From: Lasioglossum baleicum
Lineage: Eukaryota; Arthropoda; Insecta; Hymenoptera; Halictidae
Assembly (NCBI RefSeq): GCF_051020765.1
Contig: NW_027469101.1
Location: 682,001 to 746,000 of the forward strand
Reading direction: 5' to 3'
DNA length: 64,000 nucleotides
In this document: positions 1 through 13,380 of the stretch, piece after piece
Position numbering within the stretch: position 1 is the stretch's first letter
How the letters are laid out: each line of letters opens with the position of its first letter
Notes under the pieces: model-generated
The model's database searches: none
What the model saw: the letters and a program-made list of their open reading frames with translations, nothing else
Told to the model about the DNA's origin: nothing
Position numbers and translations under genes: made by a program

Positions 1-3000
1 TCAAGCCGTTGTTGAACATTACCTATTGGTACAGAGTCAAACTCATTACCGAAGACCTTACCTTCCGAGAAGATAAGCCGCTGTATCGAGAGTATAGCTA
101 TGTGTTTATAGACACACATTAGTATAAAATTTAGTGACGTCACCTTAAATTCATGTATGAATGAGAAATACGATGGACAATCCGTTCGAGAACGCTACCA
201 CCGTCTATGAATGTCGAACGGCTAAGTCTATTGCTTCACATATTCCGTGATACCGGGAATCAATTCAGATAATCCGGGAATAAGAACGCTGAAGGTTATT
301 GGCAATTGACACCTTAATTCACGGTATGAATATTAATGTAGAGAGACAAACCGATGGAGGACAATACCAATGCGCATAAAGTCATTCCTTCTACTGAATA
401 CCTTACCTTCCAAGAACCTAACCCGCTGTAAGGAGTGTCCTGCTTATTGTGCACGAAAACAAATTAGTAGACATATTAGCGCACGAACACCACATGTTTG
501 TGTGTAAACATCATGATCGAGAGTCAATGCGCTCACGAATGTTACCACCATTCTCGATAGGCGCACAGCTAAGTTCAAATCTTCACCTATTTTGTGACTC
601 CGGGAGTCAAACCTGGAATTCCAGAAATAAATCCGCTGAAGAGTATTGGCATTTGTCACCTTAATTCTCAGCTTGAATATTAAAGTAGGTGGTCATACCG
701 TTTAAGAGCGTTACCAATTGATATAAAGTCAATCGTTATAGTGGAGACCTTAACCTACGAAGGACTATTACTTCTTGTATCGAGCGTATAACATCGTGTT
801 CAGAGAAACAAATGAGTAAACATTTTATTGACGGTTTCGTTAATTTCATCTATTAATTAGAAGATCGAGTGTCAAACCGATAGAGAACGTTACGGCCCTC
901 TATGAGATTCGAGCGACTAAGTCTATAGCTTCTTTGAGAGTCGAACGGCCAAGTCAGTAACTTCACCTACCCTGTGGTTGCGAGAGACAAACCAGGTATT
1001 CCGGCAGTACATCCACCGTAGAGTACTGTCCATACACATCATAATTAACGGTATATATGTTATTACACAGAAACAAACCTACGGAGCACAATATCAGTTA
1101 AAATAAAGAAATACTTTTTACACAGTACCTTACCTTCCGAGAAACTAACCCACTGTAGCGAGTGTCTAACTTAGTGTTCACAGAAACAAATAGGTAGACA
1201 TTTCAGAAGTCCGACACTTCAGTTTTACGTATGAATACCAAAATCGAGAGACAATCTCTTCAAGATCGTTAGCATCTTTATTGAGAGTCGTGCTGCCGAG
1301 ACAATAGCTTCACCTACCCTGATATTCGGAGAGTCAGACCAGGAATTCCGTGACTCTGTCAGCAGCATAGTATTGACAATAGACACCTTAATCCATAGTG
1401 TAAATAGTAATGTACAGAGTCATACCGTTGCAGAATGTTACCTACTCGTATGGAGTCAAACTTTGTACTGAATACCTAAAATTCGGAGAAGCTATCCCGC
1501 TATATCATGAGCATAACTTCGTATTTAGGGAAGCAACTTAGTATGCATCTTAGCGACGGACACCATAGTTTCATTTATGGCATAGAAGGTCGAGTGCCAA
1601 ACCTTTTGAGAACGATCCCATCTTCACTGAAAGTCGCACATTATTGTCAATAACTTCATCTATACAGTGAATGATAGAGTCAGACCACGTATTCTAGGAG
1701 TAAATGTGCTGAACATTATCGGCAATAGACACCCTAATTCGCGGAATGAATATTACGATAGAGAGTGGAACCATTGGAGAACAATACGGATTGGTACAAA
1801 GTCATTGCATTTAACCTATACAATACATTCCGAGAACTCAAGCGGTCGCAGCGATTGTCTTGCGTCGGGATCATAGGAACGAACAAGTAGACGTTACGAC
1901 AGACGGACACCTTATTTTCATGAGACAGTAGAATATTCGGGGATAAACCGTTGGATATCGATCCCACCTTCTTTGAGAGTCGAACGGCTATGTCAATAGC
2001 TTCACATGCGCTGTGATTCCAAGAGGTTAATCAGGTAGTCCGAGAGTAAATCCGCTGGACAGTATTGGTAATCGGCACCTTAATTCACGATTTGATTATT
2101 AATGTTGAAGGTCAATCCGTCGGAGAACAATCCCAAATGGTATAAAGGCAAGATTTCACGAGATTCCTTGCCTTCCAAGAATCTTACTCGTTGCAGGTAG
2201 TGTCATGCATAGTGCTCATTGAAACAAATTACTAGACATTACAGCAAAGCAAGTCTTATTTTCATGTACGTACAGAATAATCGTTAGTCACACACTTCGA
2301 AAACGATTTTACCTTCTTTGAGAATCGAGCGGCCAAGTCAGTAGCTTCACCTACTCTGTTATTCCGATAGTCAAACCAGGTATTCCAGGAGTCAATCCGC
2401 TGTACACTATTGGCAATGGATATCTTAATTCACGGCATGATTATTACTGTATGGCGTCAAACTGTTTGAGAGCGACACCAATTGGTATAATGTCAAACAT
2501 TTAGCCGAAAGCGTTACCGCCCACGAAACTAACCCGCCGTATCGAGAGTATAACATTGTGGACAGAGAAAGAAACTAGACTCCATTTCAGTGTCAGGCAC
2601 CATACCTTCATGTATGAATTAAGATATCAATGGTCAAATCGTTCGAGAACATTCCCATCCTCTCTGAGAGTAGGATATATAGTTCAATTGCTTCACATAT
2701 CCTGTGATTCATAGAGTCATATCAGGTAATCCGGGAGAAAGTCCCTCGATCCGTATTGACAATAGATACTATCAATCAGTGTCCGAATATTAATGTAGGG
2801 CGTCAAACCGTTGTAGAAATTTACCTATTCGTATAGAGACCATCTCTCTACCGTACGCCTTACCTACCGTGAAGCTAACCCGCTATATAGAGGGTATTAC
2901 TTCATGTTCTGAGAAGCAAATGCGTAGCCATTTTACTGACCTACATCTGAATTTCATGTATGAATTAGACCATCTGGATGCAGATTGGTCCAGAATGTCA

Positions 3001-3703
3001 CAATCTTAGCAATTCGTATAGAATAAACATTTTACGGAAGGCATTACCTTCCGAGAACCAATCCCGCTATGTGAAAAGTATTACTTCGTGTGCGAAGATA
3101 CACATAGGTATACATTTCAGTGGCGGGCAGCTTTACTTCATGTATGAGTTAGAAGGTGGAGGCACAAACCCTTTGAGATCGCTACCACCTTCATAGAGAG
3201 ATATACGGCTCAATCAATTGCTACACCTGTCCTGAGATTCCGAGGGTCAGACCGGGAGTCAATCCACAGTGAATCATAGCCGATGGACACGTTAGTTCAT
3301 GGTACGGATATTAAAGTAGGGGGTCAAACCTTTGTAGAACGTTACCCATAGATATAGTGTCAAACCTTTACCGATGACCTTAAAATCCTAAATCCTGACC
3401 AGTTGTAGAGAGTGTCCTGCTTAGTGTTCATGGGCATATGATAGTAGACATTTTAGCAATCGGAGACCTTAGTTTTATGTATGACTAGCTAAATCGAGAG
3501 TCAAACCGTTGTAGAACGTTACCATCACCTTTTAGAGTCGAACGGCTAAGTCAGTACCGTCACCCACCTTGTGATCCTGAGAGTCAAACCAGGTATTCCG
3601 GGAGTAAATGCGATGTACCGTGTTGGCAATAAACACCAAATTTCGCGGCACATAAACTGCAGTGCTGAGTTGAATCGTTGTTGAACGATAGTTATTGGTA
3701 TAG
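1..3703 (+). repeat. Satellite A array, + orientation (about 10.7 units)
   Basis: Tandem array of a repeat of about 344 bp. Landmarks recur in fixed order: GTCAAACCGTT-GAGAACGTT, then CACCTTC-TTGAGAGTCGAACGGC, AGGTATTCCGGGAGTAAAT, CAGTATTGGCAATAGACACC, GAATATTAAAGTAGAG, a second AAACCGTT block, CTTACCTTCCGAGAA, GAGTATAACTTCGTGTTCAG and ATTTTAGTGACGGGCACC. Units differ from each other at many positions and carry small indels, so this is an old array. Short open frames inside it are incidental. No gene, RNA or promoter is seen. Confidence 0.92.
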
Positions 3704-3709
3704 AAAGAG

Positions 3710-6700
3710 TAGGTAATGTTTTACAACGGCTTGTCGGCCTGCTTTAATATTCAAACCGTGTATTGAGATGACTATTGCCAATAGCTTACAGTGGACTTAT
3801 TACCGGAATACCATGTTTGACTCTCGGAACCACAGGATAGGTGAAGCTATAGACTTAACAGTTCGACTCTCAACGAAGATGGTAACGTACGCTAACGTAT
3901 TGACACTCGACATTCTAAACCAAACATGAAATTAAGGTGCGCGATAATATCACGTATAACATAATATGTTCCTCTGAACGCGAAATTATAATTTCGATAC
4001 AATGAGTTAGGCTTCAGGAGTGCAAGGTCTTCAATATAACGATTGACTTTATGCCAATTGGTAACGATCTCAAACGACTTGACGCTCTACTTCAATATTC
4101 AAACTGAGAACTAAGGTGTCTACTGCCAATACTGTTCAGCGGATTCACTCCCGGAATACCTGGTCTGACTTTCGGAATCGCACGATACGTGAAGCTATTG
4201 ACTTAGTCGTTTCACCATCGCAGAAGATGCCAACGTTTTCGAACGGTTTGACCCTGGATCTTATAATTCATACGTAAGTCTGAGGTGCCGCCACTAAAAT
4301 ATATACTAATATGTGCCTCTAAAGACGAAGTCATACACTCGATGCGGCTGGTATGTTTCGCGTTATGTAAGGCTTCCTGTATAAGGTTTGAAGTTCTACA
4401 AAGGTTTGACGCTATACCTTAATATTCATACCGTGAACTCAGATGTCCGTTCCCAGTAGTATACAGTGGATTCACACCAGGAATACCTTGTTTGACCTTC
4501 GGAATAGCAGGATAGGTGCAGCTATTGATCTAGAAGTTCTGCCCTCGAATCAGGTGGGATCGTTGTGGACGATTTGCCGGTCACTCTTCTAGTTCGTGCA
4601 TGAAATTAAGGTGTACGTCTCTAAAATGCGTACTAATTTGTTTCCTTGGACACGTAATTATTATCGCGACAGAGCGAGTTATGTTCTCGGAAGGTATGTC
4701 CTTCGGTAAAAAGAGTAACCCTCTACCAATTGACAATTACCTCCGACTGATTGAATCTGGACTTCAATGTTCATACCGTGTGTTACGGTGTCAATTGCAT
4801 ATACAATTCAGTGGATTTACTCCCAGAATGGCTGGTTTGACTCTCGGAATAATAGGGTAGGTGAAGCTATTGTCTTAGCCGAACGACACTCATAGAAGGT
4901 GGAAACGTTCTCGAGCGGTTTGACCCTTGATTTTCTAACCCATACATGACGTTATGGTGCCCGTCAGAGAAATGAATATTGATTTCTTCCTCTGAACACG
5001 AAGATACACTCTCGATGAAGTTGATGAGGTTCGCGGAAGGTAATGCCTACGGTAAAACGCTTGACTTTGATCCCATTCGTAACGTGCTGCAGTGGTTCGA
5101 CGATCGGCTTTAATATTCAAACAGTGAATTATGGTTCCTATTTTCAATACCGTTCAGCTGATTGACTCAAGGCATACCTAGTATCAATCTGGGGAACACG
5201 GGATATGTGAAGCTATTCAATCAGCTGTTCTAATATGTAACAGGGTGGTAATGTTCCCAAGCGGTTTGAGCATCGATATTCTAATTCATACATGAATTTA
5301 ACGTGCCGTCACTAAGACGCATACTGATGTGTTTCTCCAAACACGAAGTTATACCCTCGATACAGCAGGTTAGTTTTTCGGCGGGTATGATCTTCGGTAC
5401 AGCGTTTGATTTCATGGCATCTGGTATCGTTCTCAAACGATTTCACTCTCTACTTTAATATTCAAACCGCGAATTAAGGTGTCCATTGCCAATAGTGTAC
5501 AGCGGATTGACTTCCGGTATACCTGGTTTGACTATCCTGAATAACAGGATACGTGAAGCCTCTGAACAAGCCGTTCGTCTCTGAAATAGGATGGTAACGT
5601 TGTCACACGGTTTGTCATAACCATCTTCTTATTCATACACGAGGATAAGGTGCCCGTCACTAAAATGTATACCAATTTCTTCCTCTGAGATCCAACTCTC
5701 TCGTATAATGCGATAGGCTTCAGAGGGTAAGGGATACAGTAAAACGTTTTACTTTATTTCAATTGGTAAAGTTCTCAAACGGGTTGGCTCTGTACTTTAA
5801 TATTTATACCGTGATATATGGTGTCTAATGCCAGTACCCTTCAGCTGATTTACTCCCGCAATACACGGATCGATTCTCGGTATCATATGGTACGCGAACC
5901 TATGGACTTAGCCATTCCACTATCAAAGAAGTTGGTATCGTTCTCTTGAAGTTTGACACTCGATCTTCTATTTCATACACGAAATTAAGGTGCCCGACAC
6001 TAGAATGTATAATAATTTGTTTCTCAGAACACGAAGTAATACTCTCGATACAGGGGGTTAGTGTCGCGGTAGGAAAGCTCTTCGGAACGAGGTTTGACTC
6101 TATACGCGTTCGTAAAGCTCTACAACGGTTTGGTGCTCTGCTTTAATATTCAATCCGTGAATTAAGGTGTCTATTGACCATACTATTCAGTGAATTTACT
6201 TCCGGAATGCCTGCTTTGCCTCTCCGTATAATAGGATAGGGGAAGCTATTGACGCAGCCGTTGGTGTCTAGCAAAAGGTGGGCTTCACGAACGGTTTGGC
6301 CCTCGATATTCTAATTCTTGCATGGAATTAAGGTGGTCGTCACTGAAATGCATACTAATTTGTTTGACTGAACACAAATTTATCCTCTCGATGAAGCCGG
6401 TCCGATTCTCGGAAGGTAAGGCCTTCGATAAAACGTTTGACCTTATAACAAGTGGTAACACACTCAAGCGGTTTGACGCTGTACTGAAGTATTGCAGCCG
6501 CGAATTAAGGTGTCTATTGCCAAAGCACTTAGGCGGATATTCTCCCGGAATAACTGGTTCGACTCTCCGAATCACAGAATAGGAGAAACTATTATCTCTG
6601 ACGTTCGACTCTGAAAGAAGGTGGAAACCTACTCGAATAGTCTGACATTCGATCTTCTTATTCATGCCTGTAATTATGGTGTCCGTCACTCCAACGTATA

Positions 6701-9700
6701 CCAATTTGTTTCCGTTTACTCGCTGCTGCGGTATAGGTTGTTGGCAGGTAAGGTAATTGGTAAAACGTTTGACTTTATAACAACTGTTAACGTTCTCAGA
6801 CGGGTTCACGCTTTATTTTCATATTCAAACCGTTAGCTGAGGTGTCCATTACCAATAGTGTACACGGATTGACTCGCGGCATACCTGGTTTGAATCTTCG
6901 AATCACTGGCTAGATGCAGCTATTGACTTAGCTGTTCGGCAATCGCAGAATGTGGTATCGTTCTCGAAAGCTTTGACCCTCTATATTGATACATGCACAG
7001 AAACATGTGTTACTCGTCCATTAAAATATCTACTAATTTCATTCCGTGCACACAAAGCAGTACACTTGCTACAACGGGTTAGGTTCCCGGAAGGTATGGT
7101 ATTCGGTAAAAGGAATGTGTTCGTTCCAAATGGTAGCGTTCACATACGGTTCAACTCTCTACTTTAATATTCAATTCGTGATTTAATGTGTCTAGGGCCA
7201 AAACTGTTCTGCGGATTTACACCCGGCATACCTGGATTGACACCCGCAAGCACAAGATAGCTGAGGATACTGACTTGCTCTTTCGTCTCTCACAGAAGGT
7301 GGTAATGTTTTGAAAATGTTTGACCCTCGATCTTCTAATTCATAGACGCAGATAAGGTGCCCATCACTGCAGTGGATACTAATTTAATTTTCTGAGCACG
7401 AATTTATACTTTCGACTCAGCGGGGAAGATTCACCGCAGGTAAGGGTTTCGGTAAAAGGTTGACGCGATACTAATTGGTAACGATCGCAAATGGTCTGGC
7501 GATGTATTTTAATATGCTAGCCGTGAAATAAGGTGACTATTGCCAATTCTGTTCATCGGATTTTCTCCCGGAATACTCTGCTTGTCTGTCGGTATCACAG
7601 AATAGGTGTAGCTATTGAATTGGCCATTCGATTCTCAGAGAAGGTATAAACGCTCTGAAACGGTTGGACTCACGACCTATGTAACTCATACATGAAATTA
7701 AGTTGCCCGTGACTAAAATGCCTACTAATTCGCTTCCCTGATCACGAGGCTATACTCTATAAGCGGCGAGATCGCTTCTCCGAGCGTAAGGCCTGCGGTA
7801 GATTGTTTGACTATATACCAATTTGTAGCGTTCTCAAACGGCTTGACGTTTTACGTTTTTATTCAAACCGTAAATGAAGGTGTCCATTGGCTATACTGTA
7901 CAGCAGATTTACTGCAGCGACACCTGGTTAGACACTCCGAATCCCTGAATAGGTGAAACTATTGACTTAGTCGTTCGTCTCTCACAGAATGTGGAAACGT
8001 TATCGAAAGGTTTGAACGTCCATCTTCTAATTCATGCTAGAATTTAAGGTGCCGTCACTAAATTGTGAAATAATGTGTTTTTATAAACTCGAAGCAGTAC
8101 TCTATAGTACTCAATGGATACAGCGGGTTAGCTTCCCGGACGGAAAGGCATTCGATAAAACACTTGACATTATTCCAATTGGCAACAATCTAAACAACCT
8201 TAATGCTCTACATTATCATTCATCCCGTGAATTAAGGTGTCTACTGCCAATACTGATCAGCGGATTGACTCCCGGAATACCTGGTTCTACTCACGGAATC
8301 ACAGGATTTGGGATGTTATCGAGTTAGCCGTTTCTCTATCACAGAAAGTGGTAACATTCTCGATCTGTTTCACCCTCGATCTTCTTATTCATACATGATA
8401 TTAAGGTGCCCGTCACTAAAAAATACATCCGTCTTAACGCTCAATTTTATATTCAAACTGTGGCTTGAAATATCTGTTGCCAGCACTCCCCAGCGCATTT
8501 ACTCCAGGAATACGTGGTTTGACTCTCGGAATCACAGGGTAGGTGGAGCTATTGACTAATCCGTTCGACACACAAACAAGGCGGTAAAATTCTGGAATGC
8601 TTTGATACTAGATCTGCTAATTCATACATGAAATAATGGTGCCCGATACTAATCTGTGTTCTAATTTGTATCTCTGATCACGAATTTATACAGTCGATAC
8701 AGCCGATTAGAGACACGGAGGGTAAGCACTTTGGTAGAAAGTTTGACTTTATACCATCTGCTAGAGTTCTCAGACGGTTTCACGCCATACTTTATCATTC
8801 AAAACGCGAAGTAAAGTGTCCATTGCCAACAGTATACAGAGTAATTTACTCCTGGAGTACCTGACTTGACCCTCGGAATCACAGCATATGTGAAGTTATT
8901 GACCTAGAGTTTCGAAACTCATAGGGGGTGGTAACGTTCCCGTTTCGTTTGATTATCGAGACTCTGATTCATACATGAATTTATGGTGCAGTTACTAAAG
9001 TGTATACTAATGTATTTCTCTGAACACGAAGTTATACTCTTGATACGGCGGGACAGCTTCTCTGGCAGTATTGTTTTCGGTAAAAGTACTAATTTTATAC
9101 GATACGGTTATGTTCTTGAACGGTTTGACTCACTACATTAATAATTATGTCGTGAATTATTGTGTCAATTGCCAGTACTCATCAGCGGATCTCCTCCCGG
9201 ATTATTTGATTTGACTCTCAGTATCACACGATAGGTGGAGCTATTGACTTATCTGTTCGACTCTCGAAGGAGGTGGTAACTTTCTTGAACTGTTTTCACT
9301 TGTTCCTCTTATGCGAAATGAAATTAAAGTAACCGTCTCAAAAATGTTTACTAATTTGATACTCTGAACACAAAGTTATGCTGTACCTGAAGCGGGTGAG
9401 GTTCGCACAAGCTATGGCCATCAGCAAAACGTTTGACTTTATATAAATTGGTAACGTTTTCACACGGTGCGACACTATATTTTAAGAATCAATCCGCGAA
9501 TTAAGGTATCTATTGCCAACACTGTTCAGCGGATTTAATCCCGGAATACCTGCGTTTAACTCACAGAATGGCAGGATAGGTGGAGCTACTGACTTAGTTG
9601 TGCGTCTCCCTCAGAAGGTGGTAAACTTCTCGAACGGTTGGACCCTCGATCTTCTGACCCATTCAAGACTTTAAGGTGCCCGTTACTAAAAGGAATACTA

Positions 9701-12700
9701 ATTCCGTTCACCGAACCCGAACTTATACACTCGCTGAGGCCGGTGAGGATCGCGGAAGTTGACGCCTTCCGTAGAACGTTTGACCTTGCACCAATTGGTA
9801 TCGCTCTCGTACGGATCTACTTTAACATTCAAACCGCGAATTATGGTGTCCATTGCCAATACTGTTCAGCCTATTTACTCCCTGAGTAATTGGTTTGGGT
9901 CTCGGAATCACAGGCTGAGGGAAGCTATTGAGTTAGCTCTGCAACTGGCAGAAAAGGTGGTAACATTCTCCAACGGTTTGACCCTCTATGTTATAATTCA
10001 TAAGCGAAACTAAAGAGCCCGTCACTAAAATGTTTACAAGACTGACTCTATGAACATGATGTTATACCGAGGATACTGCGGGGTTATATTCTCGGAAGGT
10101 AAGGTATCCGTAAAAGAGTAATACGTTATTCCAGATGGTGGCATTCTTAAACGGCTTGACGCTCTACTTTAATATTCATACCTAGAATTAAGGTGTCAAT
10201 GGCCAATACTGTTCAGCGAATTTATGCCTGGAATTCCAGGCTTGATTCTCGGAGTCACAACTATAGTTGATGTTATTGACTCAGCCGTTCGACACTCAAA
10301 GAAGGTGGTAATGATCTCGTACGGCTTGACACTCGATCTTCTAATTCATATATCAAAATAAGGAATGCATCTGCTACAATATCTTCTAATTTCGATCCGT
10401 GAGGACGAAGCATGACACTTGCTGAGGCGTGTTATGTTCTAGGAAGGTATTGTATTCAATAAAAAGAATGAAACTATACCAACTGATAATCTTGTCCGAC
10501 GGATTGTCCTTCTACATTAATATTCATACACTGAGTGATGGTGCCTATTGCCAATACTGAACAGCGGATTCACTCCCGGATTAACTGATTTGGCTATTTG
10601 AATCGCAGGGTAGCTGAAGTTATTGTCTAAGCTGTGCGGCTCTAAAAGCATCTGATAACGTTATCGAACGGTTTGACAATCGATCTTCTAATTCATGCAT
10701 GAAGGAGATATCCGTTTGATAGAATGTCTCCTAATTTCCTTCTGCGAGCACTAAGCATGACATTCGCTACAGCGGGTTCGTTTGTAGGAACTAAAGGTGT
10801 CTGGTAAGGAATATAACATAATATTAATGGGTAACGTTCTCCAGCGGTTTGACGCCGTACATTAATATTCTTATAGGTAGCTGAGGCGTTTACTGCTAAT
10901 ACTGATCGCGACTTCCCTCGTGGAATACCTGATTTGCCTTTCGGAACCACTGGATAGCTGCAGCCATTGACTTAACCGTTTGAATCTCAAGGAAGATGGT
11001 AACTATCGCGAACAGTTTGGCGCTCGATCTTATTCATACACGGAATTAAGGTGGCCGTCACTGTCGCCAAAGGCGATAAAACGTTTGAATTTATACCAAT
11101 TGGTATGGCTCTCGAACGGTTTGGCGCCCTGCTTTAATATACATGCCGTGAATTACGGTGTCCACTGCCAATACAGTACAGCGGATTCAGACCGGGGATA
11201 CCCGGCTTGTCTCTCGGGATTGAGGAATAGGTGATGCTGTTGACTAAACTATTCGAACGTCAAAGAAGATGGTAGCGATCACGAACGGTTTGATCCTCGA
11301 TCTTCTACTTCATATATGAAATTATGATGCGCGTCGTTCAAATATGTACTTATTTGTTCCTCTGAACACCATTTTATATTCTCGGTACACCGTGTTCAGG
11401 TTTCGCAGGGTATGCTGTTCAGTAAAACGTTCAGTTAAGCATTATACAGATTGGTAGCGCTCTCAAACGGATTGACGCGCTACATTAATATTCACTCCGT
11501 AAATTAAGGTGTCTACAGCCATTACTGAACAGCAGATTCATTCCCGGAATACCTCGTTTGCCTCTCGGTATCACGGGATATGTGAAGCCGTTCTCTTCTC
11601 AAAGAAGGTCGTAACGTTCTTGAACGGTTTTACGTTCGGTTTTGCTATTCATGCTTGAAATCACGTTGCCCGTCTGCTAAAATATCCACTGATTTGTTTC
11701 CATCAACAACGAGTAAGATACTCACTACTGCGGGTTAATATTCTCGGCAGGTGAGGAATGCGATAAAAAGAATGGCTTTATACGAATTGGTTATGACCTC
11801 CGACGGTTTGTCGCTCTACTATGACCTTCATGCCGTGCATAAAGGCGCCTATGGCCAATAGTGTTCAGCGGATTTACTCTCGGAATAATTGCTATGGCTG
11901 TCGGAATCACAGGGTAGGTGAAGCTATTGACCTACACGTTCGATTCTCAATGAAGGTGGTAACGTTCTCGAACGGTTCGACCCTCGATATTATATTTCAT
12001 ACATGACATTAATATTCCCGGTACAAAAATGTGTACTTACTTGCGTATCTCAACACGAAGTATTACACTCAGTACAGCGGGATACGTTATTGGAGGGTAA
12101 GGCATTCGGTAAAAAGTTTGACTCTGTAGCAAAAGGTATCGATCTACAACGGTTTGACTCTGTACTCTAAAATTTTACTGTGAAATTGAATGTATAGGGC
12201 CAAAATTATTCAGCGTGCTTACTCCCTGAGTCAATTGATTGACTCTCGGGGTCACAGGATAGGCGAAGCTGTTAATCTAGCCGTTCGAGTCCTATAGAAG
12301 CTGGTACCGTTTTGTAATGGTTTGACATTCGATATTGTAATTCATACATGGATTTATGGTGCCGGTCCCTAAAATATTTACTAATTTGTTGCTCTGCATA
12401 CCATGTTTTACTCGCGATACAGGGGGACAGATTATTGGAAGGTAAGGCATTCGGTGAAAAGTGTTACTCTATACCAAAAGGTAAGGTTGTGCAATGCTTT
12501 GATGTCCTACTTTACTATTCATACCATAAACTATAGGGTCCATTGGTAATAGTGCGCAGTGTATTGACTCCCGGGATACCGGGCTTGACTGTAGGAATGA
12601 CGGGATGGGTAAAGCTACTGACTTAAGCGTGCAACTCTCAATGAAGGTAGTATCGTTCGCGATTTGTTTGACCCTAATCATCTTTGCTGATACATGAAAT

Positions 12701-13380
12701 TAAGGAGCCCCTCACTAAAATCAATACTAATTTGTTTCTCTGAACACGAAGCAAGACACTCCCTGCAACCGAATAAGTTCTCGAAAGGTAAGGTTATCTG
12801 TGAAAAGAATAGATACATATTAATTGGTAATGTTCAAAGACGATTTGAATCTCTACCTTAATATTCATACTGTGAATTGGGGTGTCTATTGCCAATATTG
12901 ATCAGCAGATTTATTGGTGGAATACATGGTTTGACTCTCGGAATCGCAGGATAGGTGAAGCATATGACTGAGCAGTTCGCCTCTCTCAGAAGGTGACAAC
13001 GTTGTCGAGCGGTTTAGCACTCAATCTTCTAATTCAAACATGAATCTGAGGTGTCCACCATTAAAATTTCTACTAATTCAATCTTTTGAACACGAAGTTA
13101 TACTCGCGATACAGTGTGTGAATTAAGATGTCCAGTACCAATACTGTTCAACGGATTAACTCCAGGAATACCTGGTATGACCCTCGGAAACACAGGATAT
13201 CTTATGCTATTGACTAAGCAGTTCCAATCCTATAGATGGTAGTAACGGTATCGATTGGTTTGACCCACGGTTTTTTGATTCATACATGAAATTGATGTTC
13301 TCGTTCCTAAAACATATGCTAATTCGTCCTACTTACACGATGTTATACTCTCGATATAGCAGGAGAGTTTTTCGGAGAAT
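3710..13380 (-). repeat. Satellite A array, inverted block (about 28 units)
   Basis: This is the same 344-bp repeat as at 1-3703, read on the opposite strand. Examples are GAATTAAGGTGTCTATTGCC near 5468, 6157 and 6501, spaced about 343-347 bp. Orientation flips at about 3706 and again at about 13380. Several units are shortened by internal deletions, for example near 8415-8430, 11060-11075 and 13100-13115. Open frames up to 174 codons (6285-6809, minus strand) occur only because some units lack stops. No gene is seen. Confidence 0.92.

Noticed and set aside
6285..6809. 174-codon open frame on the minus strand
   Set aside because: It lies wholly inside inverted Sat-A and covers about 1.5 monomers. 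The same frame is closed in neighbouring units.
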